From Faecalibacterium sp. I4-3-84 (GTDB lineage Bacteria; Bacillota; Clostridia; Oscillospirales; Ruminococcaceae), in assembly GCF_023347255.1 (NCBI RefSeq), contig NZ_CP094466.1, positions 310,001 to 374,000 on the forward strand: a DNA stretch of 64,000 bases, in the 5' to 3' direction. The position numbers and the translations under genes are program-made. The stretch's first letter is position 1, and the number at the start of each line of letters is the position of its first letter. This document shows positions 17,676-25,889 of this stretch, in pieces. The notes beneath the pieces are model-generated. The model worked only from the letters and a program-made list of their open reading frames with translations. It was not told the DNA's origin and made no database searches.

Positions 17676-18290
17676 TTATTTCTTTGCAAGTTCCTCTGTT
17701 CTGAAAATCTGGTAGCCCTCATAATGATAGCTTGCATCAATCCCCTTCATATACACCTGACGGTCATTGATCTGTTCCGTCAGTGCTTTATGCAGCAGCA
17801 CCTTGATTTCCAGATCTTTCACCGGGCTGCGCTCCATGGCCATCAGATAGTCGCTTTTATCCACGCGGCTCCAATCCACCACCTGATGCAGTTCTTTTTT
17901 CAGGATGCTGTCCAGCCAGATACGGGTACTGCGGCCATTGCCTTCCCGGAAAGGGTGCGCCACATTCATCTCCACATATTTTTCAATAATTTCATCAAAC
18001 GTGGACTGCGGCATCTGGTCAATGCTTTCCAGTGCCGGGTGCAGATACATGACCGGTGCAAAGCGGAAATTTCCCTTTGCGATGTTTACGATGCGCATCT
18101 GACCGGCAAATTCATAGATATCTTCAAACAGATATTTATGGATCATTGCAAGGCCTGCAAATGTTCCCACCGGAAAAGTATTCAGCAAACCCGTATCATA
18201 CAGCTCCAGCGCCTTTTGTTTGCTGATCCTTTCCTCTTCACGGGCAAGCTCCAGTTCATCTGTCAGGCCCAGTTTGTTTTGCAGTGCCAT
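17676..18290 (-). CDS. Fic-domain protein (probable class III AMP-transferase)
   Basis: 204 residues. The catalytic Fic motif HPFREGNGR is complete at residues 112-120, so transfer of AMP (or another nucleotide) to a target protein is chemically possible. Near the C terminus SYHYEG (187-192) fits the autoinhibitory pattern [S/T]xxxE[G/N], which marks class III Fic proteins such as the small Neisseria enzyme of similar size. No separate antitoxin gene is needed for this class and none is seen. GGGAGA precedes the ATG. It sits between ispG and polC, 14 bases after ispG's end in operon order reversed, an unusual guest in a conserved operon. The target is unknown. Confidence 0.9.
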   Translation of the reverse strand: MALQNKLGLTDELELAREEERISKQKALELYDTGLLNTFPVGTFAGLAMIHKYLFEDIYEFAGQMRIVNIAKGNFRFAPVMYLHPALESIDQMPQSTFDEIIEKYVEMNVAHPFREGNGRSTRIWLDSILKKELHQVVDWSRVDKSDYLMAMERSPVKDLEIKVLLHKALTEQINDRQVYMKGIDASYHYEGYQIFRTEELAKK

Positions 18291-18304
18291 AGCATTCTCC
18301 CATT

Positions 18305-19351
18305 TTACAGTTTATAGATCTCATCCATGAACTGATCCAGGATGTTGTCTCCGGTCAGCTTTTTGATGGGCTTGCCGTGGATGAACAGCACCGCCTCGCC
18401 CTTGCCGCCGGCAATGCCGATGTCTGCTTCACGGGCTTCACCGGGGCCGTTGACCACGCAGCCCATCACGGCCACCTTGATGGATTTTTTGCAGCCCTGC
18501 AGCCGCTTTTCCACCTCATTGGCGATCTCGGTGCAGGGATACTGGGTGCGGCCGCAGGTGGGGCAGGTGATGACCTCCGGGCCTGCTACCGGGAAGCCCA
18601 CGGCGCGCAGGATGTTGTAGCCCGCTTCCACTTCCTTTTCTGGCTCTGCGGCCAGCGAGACGCGGATGGTATCGCCAATGCCTTCCAGCAGCATTCCGCC
18701 GATGCCCATGCCGCTTTTCAGCAGACCCATCTGGTAGGTACCCGCCTCGGTAACACCCACATGGAGCGGGTAATCCGTGACAGCGCTGAGCTGGCGGTAG
18801 GCCTCCATCATGCGGGGCACATTGGAGTTCTTGATGGAAATGACGATGTTGTTGAAATCGAATTTTTCCAGCAGGCGCACATGGTACAGTGCACTCTCCA
18901 CCATGGCCTCCGGCGTGGGTGCGCCGTATTTTGCAAGGATGTGCTTTTCCAGACTGCCGCCATTCACGCCGATGCGGATGGGAATGTTCTTGCGCTGACA
19001 GGCATCCACCACAGCCTTCACCCGGTCATCGTCGCCAATGTTGCCGGGGTTGATGCGGATCTTATCCACGCCCACATCTGCGCAGGCCAGAGCCGCCTTG
19101 TAGTCAAAATGGATGTCTGCCACAATGGGGATGTTCACCGCATTCTTGACGGCTTCGATGCACTTTGCATCCGCCGGGCTGGGGCAGGTCACGCGCAAGA
19201 TCTGACAGCCAGCAGCTTCGCACCGCTTTGCCTGCGCCACATTACCCTCAATATCCTCCACCGGCACGTTGAGCATCGTCTGCACCGCAATAGGATTCTT
19301 GCCGCCGATGGTCACATTGCCGATCTTCACTTCCCGTTTTAACTGCCTCAT
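18305..19351 (-). CDS. ispG: (E)-4-hydroxy-3-methylbut-2-enyl-diphosphate synthase
   Basis: Iron-sulfur enzyme of the MEP isoprenoid pathway. 348 residues: the TIM-barrel part contains VADIHFDYKAAL and GVNGGSLE. The C-terminal cluster-binding part contains CPTCGRTQYPC and CVVNGPGEA. I take ATG 19351, which has AGGGGAG upstream, rather than a start 9 codons earlier. It follows rseP in the operon, with dxr two genes upstream, so two MEP-pathway genes are co-expressed. Confidence 0.95.
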   Translation of the reverse strand: MRQLKREVKIGNVTIGGKNPIAVQTMLNVPVEDIEGNVAQAKRCEAAGCQILRVTCPSPADAKCIEAVKNAVNIPIVADIHFDYKAALACADVGVDKIRINPGNIGDDDRVKAVVDACQRKNIPIRIGVNGGSLEKHILAKYGAPTPEAMVESALYHVRLLEKFDFNNIVISIKNSNVPRMMEAYRQLSAVTDYPLHVGVTEAGTYQMGLLKSGMGIGGMLLEGIGDTIRVSLAAEPEKEVEAGYNILRAVGFPVAGPEVITCPTCGRTQYPCTEIANEVEKRLQGCKKSIKVAVMGCVVNGPGEAREADIGIAGGKGEAVLFIHGKPIKKLTGDNILDQFMDEIYKL

Positions 19352-19374
19352 AAAGCTCCCCTTTCTGTTTTTGC

Positions 19375-20487
19375 TCACATTGCACCGGTCACAAGCCGGA
19401 TGATATCATTATAGGTTGCAAAGAGCATCAGGCCAAACAGCAGTGCAAAGGCCGCAATGGTCAGTGTGCCCTGCAGCTTTTCCGGCACTGCATGGCCGGT
19501 AACGCCCTCAATGATCAAAAATACCACCTTGCCGCCATCCAGTGCCGGGAAGGGCAGCAGATTGAACACGCCCAGATTGATGGTGATGAGGGCCAGCAGC
19601 TCCAGCAGATCCTGCCAGCCGTAGCTTGCCGCCTGACCGATCGCTGTCACGATACCCACCGGGCCGGACAGATTGTTGATGCTCTCGCGTCCGCGCACAA
19701 GGTCTTCCAGCGAGGTAAACACGATGCGTCCGTAGTACAGGGTGCTGTTCCACGCTTCTTTTAACACATTGAGCGGTGTTTTTTTGATGCCGTACACCGT
19801 AAAGCCAAGGGTCATATGGGTCTGGCCGTCCTCGTCCTGCCAGGTGTTGAACTGCACGTCCGACAGTTCCACCTTCTGGCCGTCCCGCTTGACCGTAAAA
19901 TCGGCGCGATAGGCTTCGGTGCGCACCAGCTCATAAAGGATGTCGTTGGCCACAAAGCAGCGCCTGCCGTTCACGGCAACGATCTCGTCCCCCGCCTGCA
20001 GGCCGGTCTGGCCGCAGAGGGCATCGTTCTCAATGGAATAGATGGTCTTGCTGGTGATGGCTCCTTCCTGTGCTGCCACAAGAATGACCAGCACCACAAA
20101 GCCCAGCACGAAATTCATGAAGGCACCTGCCACCATCACAAGCACACGCTGCCATACCGATGCCTCGTTCAAAGGGATGCCGGTGCGCTGCTCCGGCGGG
20201 ACAGGGTTTTCGTTCTCTGCTTCCCGTTCGTCGCGGGCCGCTTCGGCCTGCTGGCTCTCGGGGCTTTCCTCGCCCTCCAGCGCCACATAGCCGCCTACCG
20301 GCAATGCACGCAGGCTGTACTGGGTGCCCTTGTAAATTTTCTTCCACAAAGCCGGCCCCATGCCGATGGAAAACTCGTTGACCTGAATGCCGCAGAGCTT
20401 TGCCACGGTAAAGTGCCCGAATTCATGAATGGCGATCACAGCGCTGAACACGATCAATGCGGCGATCAGGGTGATAAAAATTGACAT
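19375..20487 (-). CDS. rseP: Site-2 membrane metalloprotease (RseP family, M50)
   Basis: Intramembrane zinc protease that typically cleaves anti-sigma factors or other membrane substrates. 370 residues: the zinc motif HEFGH is in the first helix (about 21-25), a PDZ domain lies in the middle (about 155-225), and the C-terminal membrane motif LLPFPALDGG supplies the third zinc ligand. A charged Glu-rich stretch (about 70-105) precedes the PDZ domain. It is in the conserved position between dxr and ispG. No anti-sigma factor gene is in the window. Confidence 0.93.
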   Translation of the reverse strand: MSIFITLIAALIVFSAVIAIHEFGHFTVAKLCGIQVNEFSIGMGPALWKKIYKGTQYSLRALPVGGYVALEGEESPESQQAEAARDEREAENENPVPPEQRTGIPLNEASVWQRVLVMVAGAFMNFVLGFVVLVILVAAQEGAITSKTIYSIENDALCGQTGLQAGDEIVAVNGRRCFVANDILYELVRTEAYRADFTVKRDGQKVELSDVQFNTWQDEDGQTHMTLGFTVYGIKKTPLNVLKEAWNSTLYYGRIVFTSLEDLVRGRESINNLSGPVGIVTAIGQAASYGWQDLLELLALITINLGVFNLLPFPALDGGKVVFLIIEGVTGHAVPEKLQGTLTIAAFALLFGLMLFATYNDIIRLVTGAM

Positions 20488-20502
20488 TGCGTCTCCTAAA
20501 GA

Positions 20503-21654
20503 TCAAAGATGTGCGCGCACGAACTCTCGTGCCATGCGGTCGCACTCGTACACATCGCTGAGGGTATACTCGCCGCCAAAGCTGTCGCTGTCCACGACTG
20601 CTTCCACCAGACGGCCAATATCGAGGAAGCCAATTTTGTCCTCAAGGAAGAGCTTGACAGCTTCCTCATTGGCACCGTTGGCGGCGCATGGGCCGAGACC
20701 TCCCTTTTTGATGGCCTTTTTGCAGGCGGCAAGGCAGCGGAAGGTCTCGTCGTCTGCCACATCGAAGGTGAGCACCTTGAGTGCGGCAAAGTCCAGCTCC
20801 GGCACAACGCCGGGTACGCGCTTTGGGTAGGTGAGCGCATACTGGATGGGAATGCGCATATCCGGCACACCCAGCTGAGCAATGACCGAATGATCGCTGA
20901 ACTGCACCGCCGAATGCACGATGCTCTGGCGCTGCACCACGATCTGGATCTTCTCCGGCGGCAGGCCGAACAGCCACACTGCCTCGATCAGCTCCAGACC
21001 CTTGTTCATCAGGGTGGCAGAGTCAATGGTGATCTTTGCGCCCATGTTCCAGTTGGGGTGCTTGAGGGCATCCGCCTTGGTCTTACCGCGCAGCTCCTCG
21101 GTCTTCATCCCGAAGAAGGGGCCGCCGGATGCCGTGAGCAGGATCTTGGTCAGGCTGGGGGCACTCTCCTTATCCTGCAGGCACTGGAAGATGGCCGAGT
21201 GTTCACTGTCCACCGGCAGCAGCTTTACACCATGCTTTGCCACGGCCTGTGTGACCAGATGGCCGCCAGTGACAAGACTCTCCTTGTTGGCAAGGGCCAG
21301 ATCATGCCCGCTTTCGATCGCGCACAGGCTGGCACCAAGGCCTGCAATGCCCACCACGCTGTTCAGCACCACATCGGTGCCGTCCAGCGCGGCCAGCTGC
21401 TTGAGTCCTTCCGGCCCTACCAGCAGCCGGGGCGCATCTGCACGACCGGAAAGCTTCGCATCCAGCCTGCGGGCCGCATCCGGGTCGGTCATGCAGACAT
21501 AGCGCGGATGAAACTCTTCGATCTGCTGCAGGATCTTGTCTACATGGCTGTGGGCAGAAAGACCGAACACCTCATAGCCCTGTGCACGGATCACATCCAG
21601 ACTCTGGGTGCCGATGGAACCGGTAGAACCCAGCAGAGTGATTTTTTTCGACAT
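20503..21654 (-). CDS. dxr: 1-deoxy-D-xylulose-5-phosphate reductoisomerase
   Basis: Second step of the MEP pathway, NADPH-dependent. 383 residues: the nucleotide-binding motif GSTGSIGTQ is at the N terminus, the catalytic region contains KESLVTGG and later VDSEHSAIFQ, and a C-terminal helical domain follows. The start could be GTG 21657 or ATG 21654; I choose the ATG, 8 bases after AGGGGG. It lies between cdsA and rseP in the operon. Confidence 0.96.
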   Translation of the reverse strand: MSKKITLLGSTGSIGTQSLDVIRAQGYEVFGLSAHSHVDKILQQIEEFHPRYVCMTDPDAARRLDAKLSGRADAPRLLVGPEGLKQLAALDGTDVVLNSVVGIAGLGASLCAIESGHDLALANKESLVTGGHLVTQAVAKHGVKLLPVDSEHSAIFQCLQDKESAPSLTKILLTASGGPFFGMKTEELRGKTKADALKHPNWNMGAKITIDSATLMNKGLELIEAVWLFGLPPEKIQIVVQRQSIVHSAVQFSDHSVIAQLGVPDMRIPIQYALTYPKRVPGVVPELDFAALKVLTFDVADDETFRCLAACKKAIKKGGLGPCAANGANEEAVKLFLEDKIGFLDIGRLVEAVVDSDSFGGEYTLSDVYECDRMAREFVRAHL

Positions 21655-21669
21655 CACACGTTCCCCCTT

Positions 21670-22530
21670 TTAATAGTAGAACACCGCCGTAATGACCATG
21701 GTCACAAAGGGCGCAATGAACATCACACTGTCAAAACGGTCCAGAATGCCGCCGTGCCCCGGGAAGATGGTGCCGTAATCCTTGATGCCGCACTGGCGCT
21801 TGACCACGCTGGCAAACAGATCGCCATAAATGCCCAGCACCGCCGCCACGCAGCCCAGCAGCGCAATGATCACGTACATGGAAACGCCGATATTGGTGCG
21901 GGTGAAGGCTTCCATCCGGTTTGCTGCCACCGAGTACACCAGTGTGATGATCACACCGAACACCATGGTGCCCAGAACACCGCCAATGGCACCTTCCACG
22001 GTCTTTTTGGGGCTGACCACCGGGCAGAGCTTGTGCTTGCCAAAGGCACGGCCTGCAAAGTAGGCACAGGTATCGCCGCCCCAGGCAAAGCAGAGGATGA
22101 GCAGGATAAAGAACACCGCATCGTAGCCGTACTGCTCCACCGGCAGCAGCTCCTTGAGCCGGATAAAGGAATAGAAGCAGAAGATCACGATACCGGAGAA
22201 CATCAGCAGGCCGCTGGCCTTCTGATAGCTGATGGTGCCATTGCGCACCACCAGATAGATGGCATAAAAGGTGACCAGCAGAAAGGACATCGGCATCACC
22301 AGCCGCCGCATGACCTGATAGTTGCTCGTCATGACCAGCAGTGTATACGGCACCAGAACCGCATACATCAGCCAGTCCTTCTTTTCAAAGCCGAGGGCAC
22401 TGTAGATCTCGTGAACGGCGATCAGCGTAATGGCCGCGATGACCAGATTAAAGATCAGAGTGTTGAAGGTGAACATCACGCCGATCAGTACGATGATGCC
22501 CACGATCGCAGTAATAACACGTGTTTTCAT
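21670..22530 (-). CDS. cdsA: Phosphatidate cytidylyltransferase
   Basis: Makes CDP-diacylglycerol for phospholipid synthesis. It is an integral membrane protein of 286 residues with about eight membrane helices. The C-terminal family signature is present: GDLFASVVKR followed by KDYGTIFPGHGGILDRFDS. AAGGAG precedes the ATG. It is downstream of uppS and upstream of dxr in the operon. Confidence 0.95.
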   Translation of the reverse strand: MKTRVITAIVGIIVLIGVMFTFNTLIFNLVIAAITLIAVHEIYSALGFEKKDWLMYAVLVPYTLLVMTSNYQVMRRLVMPMSFLLVTFYAIYLVVRNGTISYQKASGLLMFSGIVIFCFYSFIRLKELLPVEQYGYDAVFFILLILCFAWGGDTCAYFAGRAFGKHKLCPVVSPKKTVEGAIGGVLGTMVFGVIITLVYSVAANRMEAFTRTNIGVSMYVIIALLGCVAAVLGIYGDLFASVVKRQCGIKDYGTIFPGHGGILDRFDSVMFIAPFVTMVITAVFYY

Positions 22531-22643
22531 AGATTGGATCTCCTTTTCACCGGTCGGGTGCCGCGCCCCTCTGGATTAAGTTTGGCTCCGGCAAAGCCGC
22601 CGGGCCGTCCGGTCCCTGCACCGTGTGCAGGAGGTCTTGGGTT

Positions 22644-23357
22644 TTACAGTCCGCCAAACCGGCGGGAACGATGATTGAACTCCTCAATGGCAGCGTCCAG
22701 ATCGCTGCGGGTGAAATCCGGCCACAGAACGTCCATTTCTACCAGTTCCGAGTAAGCTGCCTGCCAGAGCATGAAGTTGGACAGCCGCTTTTCTCCGCTG
22801 GGACGCAGGATAAAATCCGGGTCCTTCTGGCCAGCGGTGTACATGGTATCGCTGAGCAGCTGTTCCGTGATCTCTTCGGGCTTTATCTCCCCTGCCGCCG
22901 CCTTTGCCGCCAGCTGCTGCGCCGCCCGCACGATCTCCGGGCGGCCGCCGTAGTTGATGGCAATGTTCAGGGTCATGCCGGTCTTGACCGAAGAATCTAC
23001 TTCCAGCTTGTTCATCAGTTGCTGCAGCTTTTCATCCAGCACTGTGCGGTCGCCCATGAACTTGATGCGGATATTGCGGTTCTTGTAGTCAAAGCCCTTC
23101 AGCAGATATTCGCCGAACAGCCGCATGATGGCGTTGACCTCTTCCAGTGGACGCTTCCAGTTCTCGGTGGAAAACGCATAGAAGTACACCGACGAAACGC
23201 CCAGCTCATCGCAGTAATCTGCAATATCGCTGAACACCTCTGCGCCTTTTTTGTGCCCGGCAGTGCGGGGCAGGCCGCGGTTCTTTGCCCAACGGCCGTT
23301 GCCGTCCATGATGATGCCGATGGAAAGGCCCTCGGCAAATTCTTTAGGATGCGCCAT
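22644..23357 (-). CDS. uppS: Isoprenyl (undecaprenyl) diphosphate synthase
   Basis: Cis-prenyltransferase that makes the C55 lipid carrier for peptidoglycan. 237 residues; the catalytic Asp lies in MDGNGRWAKNRG (residues 17-28), and later FYAFSTENW and LRPSGEKRLSNF are canonical. GGGAGG lies before the ATG. It uses the product line supplied by dxr and ispG in the same operon, linking isoprenoid and wall synthesis. Confidence 0.95.
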   Translation of the reverse strand: MAHPKEFAEGLSIGIIMDGNGRWAKNRGLPRTAGHKKGAEVFSDIADYCDELGVSSVYFYAFSTENWKRPLEEVNAIMRLFGEYLLKGFDYKNRNIRIKFMGDRTVLDEKLQQLMNKLEVDSSVKTGMTLNIAINYGGRPEIVRAAQQLAAKAAAGEIKPEEITEQLLSDTMYTAGQKDPDFILRPSGEKRLSNFMLWQAAYSELVEMDVLWPDFTRSDLDAAIEEFNHRSRRFGGL

Positions 23358-23449
23358 TGTTTCCTCCCGGCAGCAACGCCGCCTTCAACAAAAGTGCCGC
23401 GCACTCTTCTTCAGCGCACGGCACCTCCAGTTTATTGCATCTGCGCAAA

Positions 23450-24004
23450 TCAGACAGACATGATCTCCTTCTGCTTTTCTTCCACCGCAGCATCGATGTT
23501 CTTGATATACTTGTCGGTCAGCTTCTGGACATCCTCTTCCATGGTCTTCTGGCTGTCCTCGGTCAGCTCGCCGGCCTTCTTCATGGCCTTGGCCTTATCC
23601 ATAGCCTCGCGGCGGATGTTGCGCACTGCCACCTTAGCCTCCTCGCCCAGCTTGGAAACTTCCTTTGCCAGCTGCTTGCGGCGCTCCTCGGTGGGAGCCG
23701 GGAAGTTCAGGCGGATGGTAGAGCCGTCATCAATGGGAGTGATACCCACATCGCTGGCCATGATCGCCTTGCTGATGGGGCGCAGCAGGGTGCGGTCCCA
23801 CGGGGTAATGGTCAGGGTGCGTGCTTCGGCCACAGCCACGGATGCCACCTGCTGGATGGGAGTGGGGGCACCATAATAATCCACGCTGACCTTATCCAGC
23901 ACAGCGGGATTTGCGCGGCCTGCGCGCACAGCGCCCAGTTCGCGGCCCAGATGTTCGACCGAGCTCTTCATCTTGTCTTCGTAAACCTTGGTGTTGCTGC
24001 TCAT
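23450..24004 (-). CDS. frr: Ribosome recycling factor
   Basis: Releases ribosomes after termination together with EF-G. 184 residues with the family features: ELGAVRAGRANPAVLDKV at the N terminus, PWDRTLLRPISKAI in the middle, and a long C-terminal three-helix bundle. AGGAG is 9 bases before the ATG. It lies between pyrH and uppS, its usual position. Confidence 0.96.
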   Translation of the reverse strand: MSSNTKVYEDKMKSSVEHLGRELGAVRAGRANPAVLDKVSVDYYGAPTPIQQVASVAVAEARTLTITPWDRTLLRPISKAIMASDVGITPIDDGSTIRLNFPAPTEERRKQLAKEVSKLGEEAKVAVRNIRREAMDKAKAMKKAGELTEDSQKTMEEDVQKLTDKYIKNIDAAVEEKQKEIMSV

Positions 24005-24085
24005 TGCGGTAGTCTCCTGTTCCTTTTTATCTTGGGGCTGCGCTGCAATGCGTCTGCCCTATAATGTATGTCGGCTGCAGGCGTT

Positions 24086-24796
24086 TCAGCCCTCGTAAAC
24101 CAGTGTGCCCACATTCTCGCCCTGCACGGCACGGGCAATGTTGTCCGGGTCGGCCAGATCGAACACGAGGATGGGCAGCTTGTTGTCGCGGCACAGAGTG
24201 GCAGCAGTGCCATCCATAACAGCCAGCTGGTCTTCCAGCACCTTGGTAAAGGTGAGGGTATCATACTTCTTTGCGTCGGCGTACTTGTGGGGATCCTTAT
24301 CGTAAACGCCATCCACCATAGTAGCCTTGAACATCACATCGGCGCTCACTTCCACAGCGCGCAGAGCGGTTGCCGTATCCGTGGAGAAGAACGGGTTGCC
24401 GGTGCCGCCGCCGAACACGGCGATTTTGCCCTCATCCATGGCGCGCAGGGCATCCTTGCGGGTAAAGGGCTGTGCCACCTGTGGCATGGTGATGGAGGTG
24501 AACACCTCAGTGGGCACACCCAGCTGTTCCAGCTTATCGGAGACAGCCAGTGCGTTCATCACGGTTGCCAGCATGCCGATCTTATCGGCCAGAGTGCGCT
24601 CCATTTTGCCGCTGGAACGGCCGCGCCAGAAGTTGCCGCCGCCAACCACGATGCCGATCTGCACACCCAGCTCGTGCGCTTTCTTCACGCCGCCGCAGAT
24701 CGCGTCCATGGTGGGCTCATCAAAACCCGTGCCTTTTTCGCCGCCCAGTGCTTCGCCGCTGATCTTCAGAAGGATACGCTGATATTTCAATGCCAT
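24086..24796 (-). CDS. pyrH: UMP kinase
   Basis: Phosphorylates UMP to UDP, a hexameric amino-acid-kinase-fold enzyme. 236 residues: LLKISGEALGG at the N terminus, GGGNFWRG (residues 52-59) and the UMP-binding segment FGGGTGNPFFSTDTA. It is the first gene of the long operon down to polC. The rpsB-tsf genes that often precede pyrH are absent; an AlkD-like gene is upstream instead. Confidence 0.96.
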   Translation of the reverse strand: MALKYQRILLKISGEALGGEKGTGFDEPTMDAICGGVKKAHELGVQIGIVVGGGNFWRGRSSGKMERTLADKIGMLATVMNALAVSDKLEQLGVPTEVFTSITMPQVAQPFTRKDALRAMDEGKIAVFGGGTGNPFFSTDTATALRAVEVSADVMFKATMVDGVYDKDPHKYADAKKYDTLTFTKVLEDQLAVMDGTAATLCRDNKLPILVFDLADPDNIARAVQGENVGTLVYEG

Positions 24797-24866
24797 AATC
24801 CAAACACCACCTGTTTTTATCTTCCGTCAGGGCATAGGCATACCCTGACATTTTTTACTATAGCTT

Positions 24867-24895
24867 ATTTTACAATAAAACATCCATAAAGTAAA
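24867..24895 (-). promoter_or_regulatory. Putative promoter of the pyrH-polC operon
   Basis: Minus-strand TTTACT (24890-24895), 17 bases, TAAAAT (24867-24872), about 70 bases upstream of pyrH in an AT-rich gap. Confidence 0.5.
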
Positions 24896-24925
24896 CAGGA
24901 AATCTGCGCGGAAATCCGGAAGCTT

Positions 24926-25621
24926 TTATGAACGGCTGCGCAGACCGCGCAGCAGCTGCTTCATTCCGGGCGGAATGCGGCGGCTTTCCACCGCTTTCTG
25001 GATGGCTTTGTTGTGGGTCCACAGATCCAGCCGCTTTTCTGTGAGCCACGGCAGCGCGGCATCCGGCTGCTTTGCCAGTGCTGTGGCAAAATACCATGCC
25101 CGCATCATATTGATATAGTATTCCGTGCTGCGCACATCGGCCACCCATTCCAGATATTCCGGCCGGAATACATCATCCAGATAATAGCGCATCAGCATCT
25201 CCATGCCATAGCGCACGGTGTACACCTCGCCCGAATCCAGCCAGCGGCGAATGGGCACCAGCAGTTCCTTCTTGTGCTTTGCAAACACTTTGGGGCAAAA
25301 GCAGTCACAGGTGGCCCAGTTGTTGATGTAGGGCAGGAACGCTTCCGTTTCAGCCAGTGCCCTGTCGTAGTCCCGGATAAGTTCGATCAGAAACGCGTGG
25401 AGGTTGTTCTCTTCGTAGTATCCATGCGGCAGGGCCTGTAAAAACACCTCTGCCTGCGCTGTGCCCGCGAGCTGTTTTGCCAGCCTGCGCAGAGCCGGAA
25501 CGCGCACGCCGATCACCGTTTCCGGCGGCACGGTGGGCATCAACGCACTGTGAAAGGTGCGGTATGCTTCATCCTGCAAGGCAAACAGCTGCGCACGAAT
25601 GATCTCTGCTTCCGGCTCCAT
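24926..25621 (-). CDS. DNA alkylation repair protein (AlkD-like HEAT repeat)
   Basis: 231 residues, all helical, of the AlkD/AlkC-like family, whose studied members remove alkylated bases using a HEAT-repeat solenoid. Recognisable segments are GVRVPALRRLAKQLA, NNWATCDCFCPKVF and ESRRIPPGMKQLLRGLR. The Trp/Asp pair in WATCD fits the family's DNA-facing residues. GGAGGG precedes the ATG. It is on the same strand as pyrH but separated by a likely promoter. It may be a member of the family without repair activity. Confidence 0.85.
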   Translation of the reverse strand: MEPEAEIIRAQLFALQDEAYRTFHSALMPTVPPETVIGVRVPALRRLAKQLAGTAQAEVFLQALPHGYYEENNLHAFLIELIRDYDRALAETEAFLPYINNWATCDCFCPKVFAKHKKELLVPIRRWLDSGEVYTVRYGMEMLMRYYLDDVFRPEYLEWVADVRSTEYYINMMRAWYFATALAKQPDAALPWLTEKRLDLWTHNKAIQKAVESRRIPPGMKQLLRGLRSRS

Positions 25622-25724
25622 CCTCTCTCCCTCCGTTCTTTTCTATTGTAGCAGAGCCGTATGGAAAAGCAAGGCCGTTCCGGCATTCTTTTCCGGTGCT
25701 TTAAGGAACACACAAAAATTGGGC

Positions 25725-25753
25725 TGGACATTTGTGCCGGAACATGCTATAAT
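25725..25753 (+). promoter_or_regulatory. Promoter of tRNA-Gly(TCC)
   Basis: TGGACA (25725-25730), 17 bases, TATAAT (25748-25753), 13 bases before the tRNA. Confidence 0.8.
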
Positions 25754-25766
25754 ATCGTTCGTAAAT

Positions 25767-25841
25767 GCGGGCATCGTACATCGGCTAGTATATCAGCCTT
25801 CCAAGCTGAGGAGGTGGGTTCGATTCCCATTGCCCGCTCCA
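25767..25841 (+). tRNA. tRNA-Gly (anticodon TCC)
   Basis: Acceptor GCGGGCA pairs with TGCCCGC. The anticodon loop is CTTCCAA between TCAGC and GCTGA, and the T-loop is GGTTCGATTCC. T discriminator and an encoded CCA end. Confidence 0.95.
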
Positions 25842-25850
25842 TGCAAAAAA

Positions 25851-25884
25851 GCGCCGTGGCCTTTTGGGTCACGGTGCTTTTGTT
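25851..25884 (+). terminator. Terminator after tRNA-Gly(TCC)
   Basis: GCGCCGTGGCC pairs with GGTCACGGTGC (two G-U pairs), followed by TTTTGTTTT. Confidence 0.75.
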
Positions 25885-25889
25885 TTGCT

